A DNA stretch of 64,000 bases from positions 186,001 through 250,000 of the forward strand of contig JAVLUZ010000347.1 of NCBI GenBank assembly GCA_036768485.1, in the 5' to 3' direction. The notes below the pieces were generated by a model, which saw nothing but the letters and a program-made list of their open reading frames with translations, searched no databases and was not told the DNA's origin. This stretch comes from Mermis nigrescens. Lineage: Eukaryota; Nematoda; Enoplea; Mermithida; Mermithidae. The translations under genes were made by a program, and so were the position numbers. Of the stretch, positions 44,401-53,999 are shown piece by piece (positions within the stretch are counted from its first letter, which is position 1; each line of letters opens with the position of its first letter).

Positions 44401-47400
44401 TAGATGCACAGCATGGCCGATCTGAGGGGAGGGGATCAAATGATCTGGGAGGTCAAGAATTGATTTTTTGGACCAGAATGACTGATAAACATTGATAAAA
44501 GCGCTAAAATTGCCTTAAATTACTTTACTACACAATTTCTGGTCAATTTAAAGCGCTTTCTGAAGAAAATTTTCAATCTTCATTCTTTTATTTGGCAATT
44601 TTTCATTTTTCCATTCTGTTGGTCAGGTATCAGACCCCTTACCCCCGTGCATGCCTGGTCTAGGTCCCCAGAATGCGAATAATGGAAAATTTTGTGGGGA
44701 AAAATGAGGCAGAATAAAGGCCAAAAACTGATGAAAATTAGAAATTTACTCCAAAAATGCTTCAAATTGAAGAGAAACTGTGTTTAAACGTAGTTTAAAG
44801 GCTGTTTTAGCGCTTATACCAGTTTTTCAGGTCATTTTGGCCTGAAACAGACTTAATTTTTGACCCCCTGGATTTATCATGCTGTGCATCTATAGTTCAG
44901 CTAGACTAGACATGCACGTGAGGAAGGAGGTTGAAGGGTCCAGAATAGATACTCCACAATGAAAATGTGAATTTTATGGCAAAGGTACGACAAGATGACG
45001 GCCAAAAATTGGCAAAAAAACACAAATTTCCCGTAAAATAGCTTGAAATCAAGCAGAAACAGTGAATTAAAATACTTTGTACGCTATTTTAGCAATTGTA
45101 TGAGTTTTCCGGACCATTTTGACTAAAAACGGTCTTCTACTGACACAAAGACCGACCATGCTGTGCATCTCTGATCTAAACCATACATAGGCAGCAACTA
45201 AAGTCTGGGGGTTCGATGAGGTCGAATTACCAAAAATTAGCACCGAAAATTTTAGTTCTCGGGATCAATCGATTTCAGATTCTGGATGGTCCAGCCAGAT
45301 TATAGATGCATAGCATGGCCGATTTGTGGGTCAAGCGGTCTGGAGGGTCAAGAATTGAGCTTATTTTGGGCCCAAATGATGTTAAAAACTTATATAAGCG
45401 CTAAAATGCAGTCAAAACTGCGTTATTACACAGTTTCTGGTCAATTTAAAGCATTTTTAGAGAAGATTTCCAATTTTCATCCGTTTTTTGCCTTCATTTT
45501 GCCTCATTTTTCCCGAGAAAATTTCCCATTTTTTCATTCTAAGGGTAGACCCCAAACACTAACCTACGTGCATGTCTGGAATCCAGATCCCCCAGACCTC
45601 ACGCCCATGTGTGGACCCGCACATACCTGGGCAATGGATTTTGGTTCTGAAGGTACCGGGGTCCCCTTTGTTGAGGTTGGTTGGTTGGTTGGCTAGTTGG
45701 TTGGTTGGTTGGTTGTTTGGTTGGCTAGTTGGTTGGTTATTTGGCCGGTTGCTTGGTTGTTTGGTTTGCTAGTTGGTTGGTTGGTTGGCCAGTTCGTTGG
45801 TTGGCTGCTTGGCTAGTTGGTTGTTTGGTTGGCCGGTTAGTTCGTTGGTTGGCTGCCTAGTTGCCTGGTTGGTTGGCTGGTTAAGTTGGTTGGCTAGTTG
45901 GTTGGTTGTTTGGCCGGTTGGTTGGTTGTTTGGTTGGCTAGTTGGTTGGTTGGTTTGCCGGTTAGTTGGTTGGTTGGTTGGCTAGTTGGTTGTTTGGTTG
46001 GCCGGTTAGTTGGTTGGTTGGCTGGCTAGCTAGTAGCCTGGTTGGTTGGTTGGTTAGGTTGGTTGGCTAGTTAGTTGGTTGGTTTTGGTTGGCTGGTTGG
46101 TTGGTTGGCTTGGTTGGTTAGTTGTTTGTTGGTTGGTTGGTTGGCTAGTTGGTTGTTTGGTTGGCCGGTTAGTTGGTTGGTTGGTTAGTTGGTTGGTCGG
46201 TTGTTTGACCGGTTAGTTGGTTGGTTGGCTGGTCGGCTAGTTGGTTGGTTGGTTGGTTGGCTGGTTAGTTGGTTGGTTGGTTGGCTAGTTGAATGGTTGT
46301 TTGGCCGGTTGGTTGGTTGGCTAGTTGGCTGGTTGGTTGGCCGGTTAGTTGGTTGGTTGGTTAGCTAGTTGGCCGGTTGTTTGGCCGGTTGGTTGGTTGG
46401 TTGGCCGGTTAGTTGGTTGGTTGGATAGTTGGTTGTTTGGTCGGCTAGTTGGTTGGTTGGTTGGCTGGCTAGTTGGCTGGTTGTTTGGCCGGTTGGTTGG
46501 TAGTTTGGTTGGCTAGTTGGCTGGTTGGTTGGCCGGTTAATTGGTTGGTTAATTGGTTGGCTAGTTGGTTGGTTGTATCATTTTCTGACTTTTTTATTTT
46601 TTGGGTCAAAAATTTCTACCCCCCAATCAGAAACTGTTTTTTCTGGCGCCACCCAGCTGGGGTTCTGAAGGTACCCGAAGTGCCTTCTGGCGCCACCCAG
46701 TGGCGCGGGTGGATGGCTCGGCATTGCCCACCTGTGGACCCGCAGACCTTCACGAGCTTTTCTATTCAGAATTTTGAAATTCGACAGCTTAACAACCTAA
46801 GCGGCATACAAAATTTGCACAATACTAGTACGTATTACTTGTCAACAACGAGCAAATAATCTAAAAAGTAAAGAAAATCAGAAAATAGATTATGTAGGAT
46901 AACAAAATTTTTTCATATGTAATAACAAGATATTTATACAAACAACCCATTAGTACACACTTTATTATTCGACCACAAACTGCGCATTTTTTAACTTATT
47001 ACGGCTAGCACGTATGTTTGTTAAGTTTTTTTGTGTATTCTATTATTTTCCCGCGACCTAGTTAAAATATGTTGTGTCAACTTCTTACTCGACCATAGTA
47101 TTCGCGAAATTTTCGTTTAATTTCCTGCCTTTGGGCATTCGTGTGACTCGCTAGCACATCAATAATTATCTTTTCGTCCGTACCTGACCGCAAAAAAATG
47201 CGATTTTGCAGCTTTTATGGGAAACAAGATAAACAAAGCTAAAAGAATGACCGATTTTTCTTGTTGTTGCCACTTGTAAGTAAAGTACTTAGTAATATTT
47301 TTACATTTTTAGCATCAATAAAAAATAAAAGTCTGATATGTTAAACATATTTATTAAGTAGAAAACTATTTTTAGATCTTTTTCTAATTGCCTACACTGC

Positions 47401-49935
47401 AGAATTGGTGGAAAATATAAAATTTTTTCGATATTTTCTTCCACTTTTGCCTCTATTCTACTTGAAAGATAACTTTGAAAAGTATTATCAATTTTATTAT
47501 TGAATTTTTTTGCATTTGAAAGCTTATTGAGAAAATAGTTGTATATTTATGCGAATTACTTAAGCCTTTGAAGGACCGACGCAATCTCTGAGCCGCGGCA
47601 GCTGCGTTGAATCGATAATCAGGCGTGCCTTTTATTGTACCCTAGGAAAATACGGCCATTGATGAAAAATTAGGTTTTATAACTTAAATTTCATATTTGT
47701 ATATCATTTCATTATATGTTTGATATATAGCCATTAGAGATATAATGACAAGTAAATTTAATAAAATAAGTTTTTGATTTTAAGCTGAAAGATTTCAGGA
47801 AAATGAAAAGGTAGAAAGGATTGGATTTGAAGTGAAATTTGCATTACGACAGCAATATGCAAAATTTTCACATTTTTACTTGGTGAGGATTGCAGAAGCT
47901 TCAAGAACAGCTGAGCTTATGTTTATACAAGTTGATTATAAACCTAAATTTAATAATCAGTTTGTTTTGTCCCTCGCGAATTCAAAAAAGTGATAATTCA
48001 ATAATCTATAAAAATTGATTGATTAATAATAAAAATAATCGATAAACAATAAATTTTTTACATTAATTTTCTAGTTTGATGAATGCCATTGTTTTAGCTC
48101 TACTGATTCGACAACAAAGTTCAAATAATGTATACTGTTAATCATAATTTAATCACTGCATATTCTTAATAAATTAATTGATCAAAATTTTATTCAACAT
48201 TAAAATGTAATCCAGTGTCGCATAGTTAACCTAATTTGCCAAAGTGGTTCAACACCTACTGGTAGAACCTCGTTTTGAAACACACCTACACTGAATTACC
48301 ATCAAAAAATAAGAGGGTATCAAAAATAATACGAGAGGGGTGTCAAAAACTGATTAATTGCGATCCGATATGCTTGGGCACCACCTAAATTCTAGTGTCC
48401 AAAAATATTCAGAGATCAAACAGTGCCGAAAATATTAATAGTAGGAGCAAAAAATACTTTTTGACGTTTCTCATCAAGCTCGATCCATAGGCATCAAAAA
48501 ATCGTTAAGAAAGGGTAACTTTCGAGAATTAAATCTCTTGGATCTTCTGAATTTCAGGAGTCTTTTGGATCCTGGGGTCCAGACCGCCCCAAACCTTTCC
48601 TTCGACGTCTGGTCGCAATATTTCCCAAATTCCATATTTATGTGACTTTTCAGTATAGCCGACCTTATCATGAGACGAATAATCAAGACTCATAGGCATT
48701 TAATTCTCTCAGTTCAGTTTTTCCAATGCGATGCGACTCTCCTAAGCTTCAAGACGCCGGAATGTGTAAACCTGTATTTATCTTTATTTTTTATTTATGT
48801 TTTATTAATTTAGTTGGTTCTTTCAGGATACTCTTTGAACACTTGTGTAAGTCGATAAGTGATAGAAAAAATTCGACAAGTGAAGAGGAACATTAGAGAT
48901 AAGCTCTATAGGTCAATAACAACTTGAGTGGTAATAGTGAAAATGAATGAATATATGGCACTACATTCGGCTAATCACTCATCAATGAAGATATGGATAC
49001 CTACTAACAATATACAAGCACGAGCAGAAATAACGCAATTAGAAGTGGAATTCATGACAAATAACAAATCATAAGCAATTAGAGGGAAATAAAACTCCAA
49101 ATAGATAAGCGATTATCGTAATAATCATTTACGTTAGGGCTCAAAATTTTGGGTGGGGGACTTCGGCCATTTTTAGGAAGGAGATAAGGGTAATCGACCT
49201 AATTTTTTTGGCAAAAAATTGCAAAAAACACATAAAAATTTTTAAAAACGCGAGTTTTGCCAAAATAGGAGGGGTCTAAATTTTTTTGAATTCATAGAGA
49301 CGGGGGATGGACGAACAACTTTGTGTCAGGAATCCACTCACCTCCCAATCTCACACATGTATGGTAATAATCATACATGTGCAGCATGGAAAATCTTGGG
49401 GAGCGGGTCCGGGCCCGAAAAAAATTTAAAAAGTTCTCTTTTGGGGTAAAAAATGATGGGTACACGTCAAAAACACTGTTTTTAGACGTTTGAGACAATG
49501 CTATTCTTTCAAAACATGAAAACTTTGAAAAATTTAAAACAATTCAAAAAATTGATTAAATTGAAGAAAATATAGTCAAAAAATGTGTATAAGGCGCGAA
49601 GATCCGAAAATTTGAGATTTTCGAGCCAAAAGTGAGCCAAACGCTTGAAAATGTACACTCTTTCAATTTTTCCGGAAAATCTACAAATATGAGGGGTTTC
49701 GCAGCCATTCTGCGGGGGAAGGGTAGTCGTCATTCTGGTGATGGTAACTTACTGGCACACGTATTACATACAATGATATATTACGCTTAAACAAGACGTA
49801 CTGGCGTTATTTCCATTTATTCAAATCGGTCGGTCGGTGAAATTTACCTATAGTTAAACGAGTCTATTGCGTGCCACAACCAAAAGAATTAATAAATTGA
49901 ATTACCTGGTCTTTGAATAAATATAGCAACGTCAT
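31677..49935 (-). CDS. Annexin, complete, eight exons
   Basis: Minus-strand gene from ATG at 49935 to TGA at 31677. Exons 49906-49935, 47560-47641, 47089-47183, 43915-44088, 39806-39985, 35444-35612, 32514-32626 and 31677-31811 join in phase to exactly 978 bp (325 residues), the usual size of a four-repeat annexin core. Annexins are cytosolic proteins that bind acidic phospholipid when calcium fills loops of the type KGxGTD with an acidic residue about 38 positions later. Repeat 1 has KGLSTDE (about residues 35-41) and repeat 4 has RGAKTDDE (263-270). Repeat 2 ([10 protein letters not shown]) and repeat 3 ([10 protein letters not shown]) have lost the loop sequence. The N-terminal tail is short (about 20 residues). 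The gene faces the PLAT gene tail to tail, 1.9 kb apart. Its introns carry hAT elements and three large tandem arrays. Confidence 0.92.
32514..32626 (-). CDS. Annexin exon 7: repeat 4 start
   Basis: Acceptor cacttcag, donor gtaaaa (32513 downwards), enters in phase 1, leaves in phase 0. [20 protein letters not shown] then [17 protein letters not shown] is the repeat 4 helix A-B region. The intron position after SRSE is shared with many animal annexin genes. Confidence 0.94.
32764..33010. mobile_element. Family H repeat (reverse)
   Basis: CATACATGATCTTGGAGGGA..GAATTGGCGATTTTTTGAAA..AAAAGATGCTTTTTTAGC..AGCGCTTCGCGCC..TTTTGACTATATTCTG. The last 230 bases of the window (63777-64000) repeat it at roughly 85% identity by eye. 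Confidence 0.7.
33091..33348. mobile_element. hAT-like MITE, family A
   Basis: Ends CACACGTGGAC and GCCCACCTATG; flanks GTGCCTAC (33083-33090) and GTACCTAC (33349-33356) agree at 7 of 8. Full-length, 258 bp, non-coding. In the intron between annexin exons 6 and 7. Confidence 0.9.
33989..34249. mobile_element. hAT-like MITE, family A (reverse), left member of an inverted pair
   Basis: Starts TATTGGTGGGCTGGGCAGC and ends GCCCACGTGTG. Flanks GGCACTAC (33981-33988) and GGCACCAC (34250-34257) agree at 7 of 8. The right flank is also the left flank of the next copy. Confidence 0.88.
34258..34517. mobile_element. hAT-like MITE, family A (forward), right member of an inverted pair
   Basis: Starts CACACGTGGGCGTGG and ends CTGCCCCTCTATG, followed by GGCAGCAG (6 of 8 with GGCACCAC). 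Together with the preceding copy it forms a palindrome of about 530 bp with only 8 bp at the centre. Confidence 0.88.
35090..35420. repeat. About 60-bp tandem repeat
   Basis: Five to six imperfect units: TTAGAAAAATAATTCGTTCA, AAATCTGAAATTAACAAATT and a CGATCTTTTATC end. The array reaches to within about 25 bp of the donor of annexin exon 6 (35443). Confidence 0.85.
35444..35612 (-). CDS. Annexin exon 6: repeat 3
   Basis: Acceptor aattctcag, donor gtgagc (35443 downwards), phase 0 in, phase 1 out. [20 protein letters not shown] then [20 protein letters not shown] and [16 protein letters not shown] is an annexin repeat whose first calcium loop is degenerate but whose helices C-E (Y-x3-G-xxL...E-xxGD) are good. 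Confidence 0.93.
35660..35931. mobile_element. hAT-like MITE, family A
   Basis: CACACGTGGGCATGG start, CTGCCCACCTG end. It ends 47 bp from the acceptor of annexin exon 6 on the transcribed (minus) strand. Target duplication decayed. Confidence 0.82.
36537..36940. mobile_element. Reverse A2 and forward A MITEs, nested in family D
   Basis: 36537-36660 is an inverted subfamily A2 copy (GGGCAGCAAGGAAATTCTGG..GTTACTAAAAATGAAATTATGG). It is cut at its far end by a forward family A copy starting CACACATGGGCGTGGGGG near 36671 and ending GCTGCCCACGTATG. Confidence 0.82.
37254..37519. mobile_element. hAT-like MITE, family A, nested in family D
   Basis: 266 bp, ends CACACCTGGGC and GCCCACGTATG, exact 8-bp target duplication GCGGCCAC at 37246-37253 and 37520-37527. 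Exact flanks show it is younger than its family D host. Confidence 0.94.
38004..38143. mobile_element. hAT-like MITE, subfamily A2
   Basis: 140 bp, ends CACACATGGAC and GCCCATGTATG; flanks ATCGCAGC (37996-38003) and ACCGCAGC (38144-38151) agree at 7 of 8. Confidence 0.9.
38500..39480. other. GC-richer unassigned segment in annexin intron 5
   Basis: 38580-38840 is unusually GC-rich for this window (GGCCCCGATCGCGCGGCACT and similar) without a coding frame. 39120-39170 holds a short inverted repeat (AACCAAAACC..GGTTGGTTTT). A 105-codon + strand frame at 39160-39477 is Lys/Tyr/Asn-rich and unlike any family I know. Possibly remains of an LTR or other element; I cannot assign it. Confidence 0.4.
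39806..39985 (-). CDS. Annexin exon 5: repeat 2 end and linker to repeat 3
   Basis: Acceptor atgtcgtag, donor gtaaga (39805 downwards), phase 0 on both sides. [20 protein letters not shown] then [20 protein letters not shown] and [20 protein letters not shown] give helices C-E of repeat 2 and the long linker that ends with the ELAESEA helix. Confidence 0.93.
40060..40530. repeat. About 125-bp imperfect tandem repeat
   Basis: Three to four units with TTTGTCAAAATTGGATTTCA, ATTGAGAAAGTTATGAAG and AAATAAGAAAAT blocks, directly before the 42-bp array. Confidence 0.7.
40560..41520. repeat. CpG-rich 42-bp hairpin minisatellite
   Basis: About 22 copies of a 42-bp unit made of a palindrome ATGGTGCGC-TTC-GCGCACCAT (9-bp stem, 3-base loop) and a second module ACGCGCTCGCTACGCTCGC. 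Because 42 is a multiple of 3 all frames stay open, giving long artificial frames rich in His, Ala and Arg on both strands. Strikingly GC-rich against the surrounding intron 4 of the annexin gene. Confidence 0.95.
42624..42872. mobile_element. Degenerate family E MITE
   Basis: AACATGCAAGTGAGGGAAGG start, GAAATTGACCAGTTACTGTA and TTTTAGCATTTAAACCAGTT blocks, GGCCATGCTGGGCATACGTGG end. No clear duplication. Confidence 0.7.
43370..43660. repeat. About 120-bp imperfect tandem repeat
   Basis: Three units sharing AAAAAGCCGTTAGCGAATAA, then TATTTTGTTAAAAGAATCAT and CGATCGATTCACAATTTATT. It gives the open frame at 43369-43587, which has no homology I recognise. In annexin intron 4. Confidence 0.7.
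43915..44088 (-). CDS. Annexin exon 4: repeat 1 end and repeat 2 start
   Basis: Acceptor gtgcacag, donor gtgagt (43914 downwards), phase 0 on both sides. [20 protein letters not shown] then [20 protein letters not shown] and [18 protein letters not shown]. The [16 protein letters not shown] and ICTRTN motifs are diagnostic of annexin repeats 1-2. The expected KGxGTDE is replaced by TYRPVIDT. Confidence 0.94.
44399..44657. mobile_element. hAT-like MITE, family E (reverse)
   Basis: Ends CATAGATGCACAGCATGG and CCGTGCATGCCTG; flanks GTCTAGAC (44391-44398) and GTCTAGGT (44658-44665) agree at 6 of 8. Followed at 44666-44890 by a truncated forward family E copy. Confidence 0.82.
44907..45173. mobile_element. 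hAT-like MITE, family E (forward)
   Basis: Ends TAGACATGCACGTGAGG and ATGCTGTGCATCTCTG; flanks AGCTAGAC (44899-44906) and ATCTAAAC (45174-45181) agree at 6 of 8. Confidence 0.8.
45296..45585. mobile_element. hAT-like MITE, family E (reverse)
   Basis: TATAGATGCATAGCATGGCC start, AGCGCTAAAATGCAG..CACAGTTTCTGGTCAATTTA core, ACGTGCATGTCTGGA end. Boundaries approximate. Confidence 0.78.
45622..46736. mobile_element. hAT-like element with internal (TTGG)n expansion
   Basis: Ends CATACCTGGGCAATG and (reverse complement) CACAGGTGGGCAATG, with exact 8-bp target duplications GACCCGCA at 45614-45621 and 46737-46744. Almost all the interior is the TTGG array (45674-46580), followed by two copies of TTCTGGCGCCACCCAG. 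Without the array the element would be about 200 bp, the size of the other MITEs here. In annexin intron 3. Confidence 0.9.
45674..46580. repeat. (TTGG)n-based minisatellite, about 900 bp
   Basis: TTGG tetramers interrupted by CTAG, CCGG and TTTGG variants. Strongly strand-asymmetric: the + strand is nearly all T and G. It is bounded by the direct repeat GGTTCTGAAGGTACC at 45643-45657 and 46661-46675. The Trp-Leu-Val-Gly frames are artefacts. Confidence 0.96.
47089..47183 (-). CDS. Annexin exon 3: repeat 1 core
   Basis: Acceptor gcggtcag, donor gtaaga (47088 downwards), phase 1 in, phase 0 out. With the split codon it reads [20 protein letters not shown] then [11 protein letters not shown], a textbook annexin repeat 1. 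Confidence 0.95.
47560..47641 (-). CDS. Annexin exon 2: N-terminus of repeat 1
   Basis: Acceptor ttttcctag, donor gtaatt (47559 downwards), phase 0 in, phase 1 out. [20 protein letters not shown] then RRSFKGL is the usual entry into repeat 1 (GT-x-x-P..FnA..DA..LR.A-KG). Confidence 0.9.
47642..49905. other. Annexin intron 1, AT-rich with degenerate repeats
   Basis: Mostly AT-rich; 48290-48610 contains a fragment with the ACGTTTCTCATCAAGCTCGA block of family A. 49140-49345 resembles family F. A family H copy starts near 49385. No exon seen. Confidence 0.5.
49385..49745. mobile_element. Family H repeat
   Basis: GCAGCATGGAAAATCTTGGG.., AAAAGTTCTCTTTTGGGGTAAAAAA, AACACTGTTTTTAGACGTTT, ATAGTCAAAAAATGTGTATA and GCAGCCATTCTGCGGG blocks in the same order as at 30760. 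Confidence 0.7.
49906..49935 (-). CDS. Annexin exon 1: start codon and first ten residues
   Basis: ATG at 49935-49933, [10 protein letters not shown], donor CAG|gtaatt (49905 downwards). Chosen because it ends in phase 0 as exon 2 requires, sits within a plausible distance and gives the normal short annexin N-terminal tail. Exon length is small, so an alternative first exon cannot be excluded. Confidence 0.6.
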
Positions 49936-50227
49936 TGAAGGGAAGTGCTATGAAGGCAAAAAATATATTGTCGGCGCCATTTCCGACGACAACATCGCAA
50001 ATATTTGCTATTCGTGTTGAAAAATGACGAATAAAAACTCATTCGAGCGAAAGTAATACTAATGATACGTTTCGAGCTTTTTGTCCACCTTTTTCTCGAC
50101 CCCCATCTTCGCCTTCGCCGTTGATGAAAAATAAACTTTTGTTTCTTGCTCGGTTGACCTTTCAAGGATTAACCCGCATCTTTGACGTTTATCAATTCGT
50201 TTATCACACACAAATAGGTCGGTGAGT

Positions 50228-50238
50228 TTGTATATAAG
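50228..50238. promoter_or_regulatory. Possible TATA element, upstream of annexin
   Basis: GTATATAAG lies about 300 bp upstream of the annexin ATG. TATATA is symmetric, so it could serve the annexin (minus) or a + strand start. The intervening 49936-50227 would be a 5' UTR with small upstream ATGs. No other support. Confidence 0.3.
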
Positions 50239-50689
50239 CCGAGCCTATGTGATAAGAAATTATCGGTCGTCATGGATACGTGCCAGAATAATTTATTAAC
50301 TCCCACTGAGAGAAAAGCCCGATAAGAAGGGCCGCAAAAAATCTCCAGAAATTCGCCTCAACTGGCTAATTAATTAATTACAGGCGTGATTGGTCGAAAA
50401 ATTGGAGAAGTTAGTTGCTTCTTGCGATCGATATAGCGACATAACGGGTTGGGAAGATAATGCGGATAAAGTTTTGAGCGATAAAACAAGTCTTATGATT
50501 ATGCAAGCCTTATTACTTTCTTAGTCGGTTTCAGTCATTACATCGTAACAAAGCCTAACCTTGTTTATCTAAAGTAGGCTTTCAATGGAAGCTTAGTATT
50601 TCAGCTGTAATCTACTCGTACGCCTCTTGATTCGGCCCGGTCCCATAAATGCGAAACTTTCGAATCGTCATCATAAATTAACAGCACGG

Positions 50690-50970
50690 GATTTCTGGGG
50701 GTCAAACTCTAAAAAATTTTTAAAGTGCCTTTTTGGGCTAAAAAATCAAAGATGACGGTAAAAAACATTTTTAACATTTCCGACCATGCTCATTCTTAAT
50801 TGAACAAAATAAATTCAAAAAAATGTGAATATGCGCCGAAAATTTGGAACTAAATGAGCTAAAAGCGCTTAGAAAGGCACTTTTGTTTCACAGTTTTTAC
50901 GAAAACTCGACAATTCTGGAGAGTCGCAGCCATTTTGCGGGAAGTCAGCAGCACACATGGGCGGAAAATC
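50690..50970. mobile_element. Family H repeat
   Basis: CACGGGATTTCTGGGGGTCA.., AAAGTGCCTTTTTGGGCTAAAAAA, CATGCTCATTC, GCGCCGAAAATTTGG and GTCGCAGCCATTTTGCGGG blocks as in other copies. Confidence 0.65.
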
Positions 50971-52990
50971 TCATCTTCATAACTAAGTATTTGTATTACT
51001 TCTAAAATTATTATTTTTTATTTAATAAATCAAAATTATCAATTACTTCAAAAGGTGCAAGATCTGGCTATTCTAAGGTAGCTAAATTCATTGATGAGAA
51101 CTTAAATTTTTATTTTTATTATTCTTAGCCTACCTGATTAATTGGTTCGAATATAATTGTAGCACCAGACGAATTAAAATCAAGTACTTCAAAATACAAG
51201 AATTGTTTTTTTAATTGATTTTCCATTTTTAATAAATTCATTTATATTTTTATTTTTATTAATTATTTTTTATATTTATAAAATTTTACTACATAATAAA
51301 ATTATTAAATTATAAACTATTAAACGAAAGTTATATTTCCATTTAATCAGAAATGTTTCGCCTAACAAGGGACCAAAGATGAATTAGTAGCTATTTCGGA
51401 CTTCGATAAGATAGCTATTAGAAACCACATTTTCCGACGTTTTGCAATACACTCTATCCACTCAGATCATAAAATTCAAATCTTTCGAAAAAAATCTGTG
51501 CTCTGTGCTCTCATACGCTGTGAAAAGAGTCGTTTTGCTGACCGTGTGGGAAAATTGTGAAAAAACTTATATATAACGCGAATAGTCGAGAATTTGATAA
51601 TTTTCTAACAAATAAGATGAAATTTTTTTCCTTCTTTCCGCGCAATACTCGTATATTCCCTTTGAAAAATTTTTTGGGCCCTCTCATGGTAGCTATTACA
51701 AAATCTTAATTCCCACTTTTTTATTTACAGGTACAGGAACCTTTGTATGTGAAATAATTATATTGATTACTGAAAAAGCATATCATTTTTAGAATTGAGA
51801 GACAAGCTTCTACTTACTAAATAGTCACATCGAACTATATGACAATATTGTAGACAATTCCTTTTATCAGTGGATACAAAGATTGAAAATTTGCTATAGC
51901 AAAATTGCGCATTCAGATATTTTTGCTGATTTTTTCAAACCTTCAAATACGTTTTAATCGTTCTCAAGCCTCCATTAGCAATTCACAAAAGAGCAGACAG
52001 ATTCGCGACGCAGAAAAAAACTAATTGCGCACAACGTAGCTAATTAGCATATTTTTACGCGGAATAATTGAAGCATAAAAATTATAAAATTACGCACGTC
52101 TATGATTTGTGCTTAATGAGCAAATAAGCTGTATAGAAGATAAAGGAGATGCGACGCTAAATGTTATTACCAACATTTTGTTGTTGAAAAATCTTTAAGA
52201 ATACTCCTATTCACGGCAGATTTGTTTATTTTTCTTATGAGCAAATAAACCTGGGCTTGCAAACCAATTTCCGAAAAGTTTTTGTATGTACATACGTCCA
52301 AAATCAATTTTATTTTTCAGGTAATGTGATCAGAATCCTCTTACAATTTACTCAGTCTAAACATTAATTTAGAAAATTTGAAAAGCACATTTATTTCGTC
52401 CTGAATTTGCTTATCACCGAAGTGTAAAATTTCACGCATTTTTAGCTAATCTTACAAGCTAAATTGTAATCAGAAAGCCGTACGTAACGCATCACTGAGA
52501 AATAAATACCTAAGTATTAGCCAATTGCTCCCGCTGATCGCCACAAATTTTTACAGCTTTTGCTAAACAAAGTTTTAACGACGAAAATTGCTTGAGTTTT
52601 GACCCAAAAATTATCGTACGTTGTACTGATTAAAAAATTTTTGCAATAGGTAATCTTAAAATGTTTAAATCATACAAAAACTACCATCAGAAGTATTATC
52701 GTGCACACATGTTCTCTACGAAAATGAATCCCCAAAAAATTATTCAGCCCACCCGGAAAATACCAATTTCTAAATAAAATTTCGATTAAAATTAGTGGCC
52801 GTTAACTCATCTATGAGCATTGAGTTTACACCGATTATATGAGGGACGACTGTGTACATCTGATTCTTTCGATAGCATTGAGCAAATGGACGAAAGTTGA
52901 TTCTGACCCGACCACAGAGATTGGCAAGGCCCAATCACGTAGGTTCCAAAAATTTGAAAGATAAAAAGACCAGAATATTGGTAGCACGAG
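50971..52990. other. AT-rich intergenic stretch
   Basis: No gene or clear repeat. 51400-51720 has a family D-like fragment (CGTTTTGCAATACACTCTAT, AAGAGTCGTTTTGC) without ends. The remainder is AT-rich. Confidence 0.5.
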
Positions 52991-53002
52991 GGAGGCTAAG
53001 AA

Positions 53003-53597
53003 CAGGGGCGGATTTGAGGGGCGGGGCGGGGGATAGGCGGCCCTCCCATTGGCCGAAAATAGTTGGCGAGATAAAGAATGAATATGTAATTTGCAATGAT
53101 TTTTGGCCATCATAATTTCTCAAATTTTTCCGGCGCTTTGCGCCGGATAAACCTAGAAGCCATTTTTTGCTCATGGACTATATTTTAAAACAATTTCAAG
53201 TGCAATAGCTAATTCAGCATAGATATAAACTATTTTAAAGCATGAATTTGTAAAATTTTTGACGTTCCGCGTCAAATGCTGAAAATACAGCAAATCGAGC
53301 AGTAAATTAAGCTTCTGGGCGTCTTTTTGCCTGAATTTCTCGAATTTTCCGGCGCTTCGGCCCACATTTTCGCTAATGTCAAAGAAATTTAACGATTCTT
53401 TAGCACAAAACTGCCGAAAATTTTGAAATTTTTGAAAAATGCTGTGTCAAGTAAGTTTAAATTGAAGTAGACAACGTAAAACGCCGGAAAAACGCTATTT
53501 CACACGGGTAGGGCTAATTTTCGAAACTATTTTTAAGTATTAGGAAAGGTTAGGGTACCGCCCCTTCCACTTTAGAAGAATCCAAGATCCGCCATCG
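53003..53597. mobile_element. hAT MITE, family B, medium length
   Basis: Starts CAGGGGCGGATTTGAGG, ends AATCCAAGATCCGCCATCG. Flanks GCTAAGAA and GTTAAAAA agree at 6 of 8. Internal TTGGCGAGATAAAGAATGAA and two GGCGCTT.. hairpins are shared with the copy at 60412. Confidence 0.85.
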
Positions 53598-53999
53598 GTT
53601 AAAAACTCCATTTTCGACGTTTTGCATCATATTAAAAGCACTGCATCGAAAAATTTTTTAGATGGAATTCTGGGAGTTGGGCCAATTCAACAGGGAGGCT
53701 ATCAGGTTCTAGGGTTCATACAGATGGACGCATGCAAACACAGAATTAGGTTCTTCGGTCCACAGAGGAAAATGATAACCAGAGAAAGATAGGGCGAAAA
53801 ACGGCTGAAAACAGGCAAAACCAAATTTCTTCGCAAAAGTGCTCAAGATAAATCATGGCCATCCTTTTTTCTTATATGTTTTTCACATCGAGTGCGAAAT
53901 TGTGTTTCCCCCTCACAGCTATAACGGCACACATCTGAGAGGTGCGGTTTTTTTAAAAGGTAGATAATAAAAAAACTTAGTGCCCCCATTTTTTTCTTG

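Noticed and set aside
45572..46859. Trp-Leu-Val-Gly repeat frames
   Set aside because: Translations of the TTGG array; not a membrane protein gene.
50272..50325. Short + strand frame after TATATAAG (MDTCQNNLLTPTERKAR)
   Set aside because: Seventeen codons, no donor before the stop, no homology; the TATA is equally placed for the annexin on the other strand.
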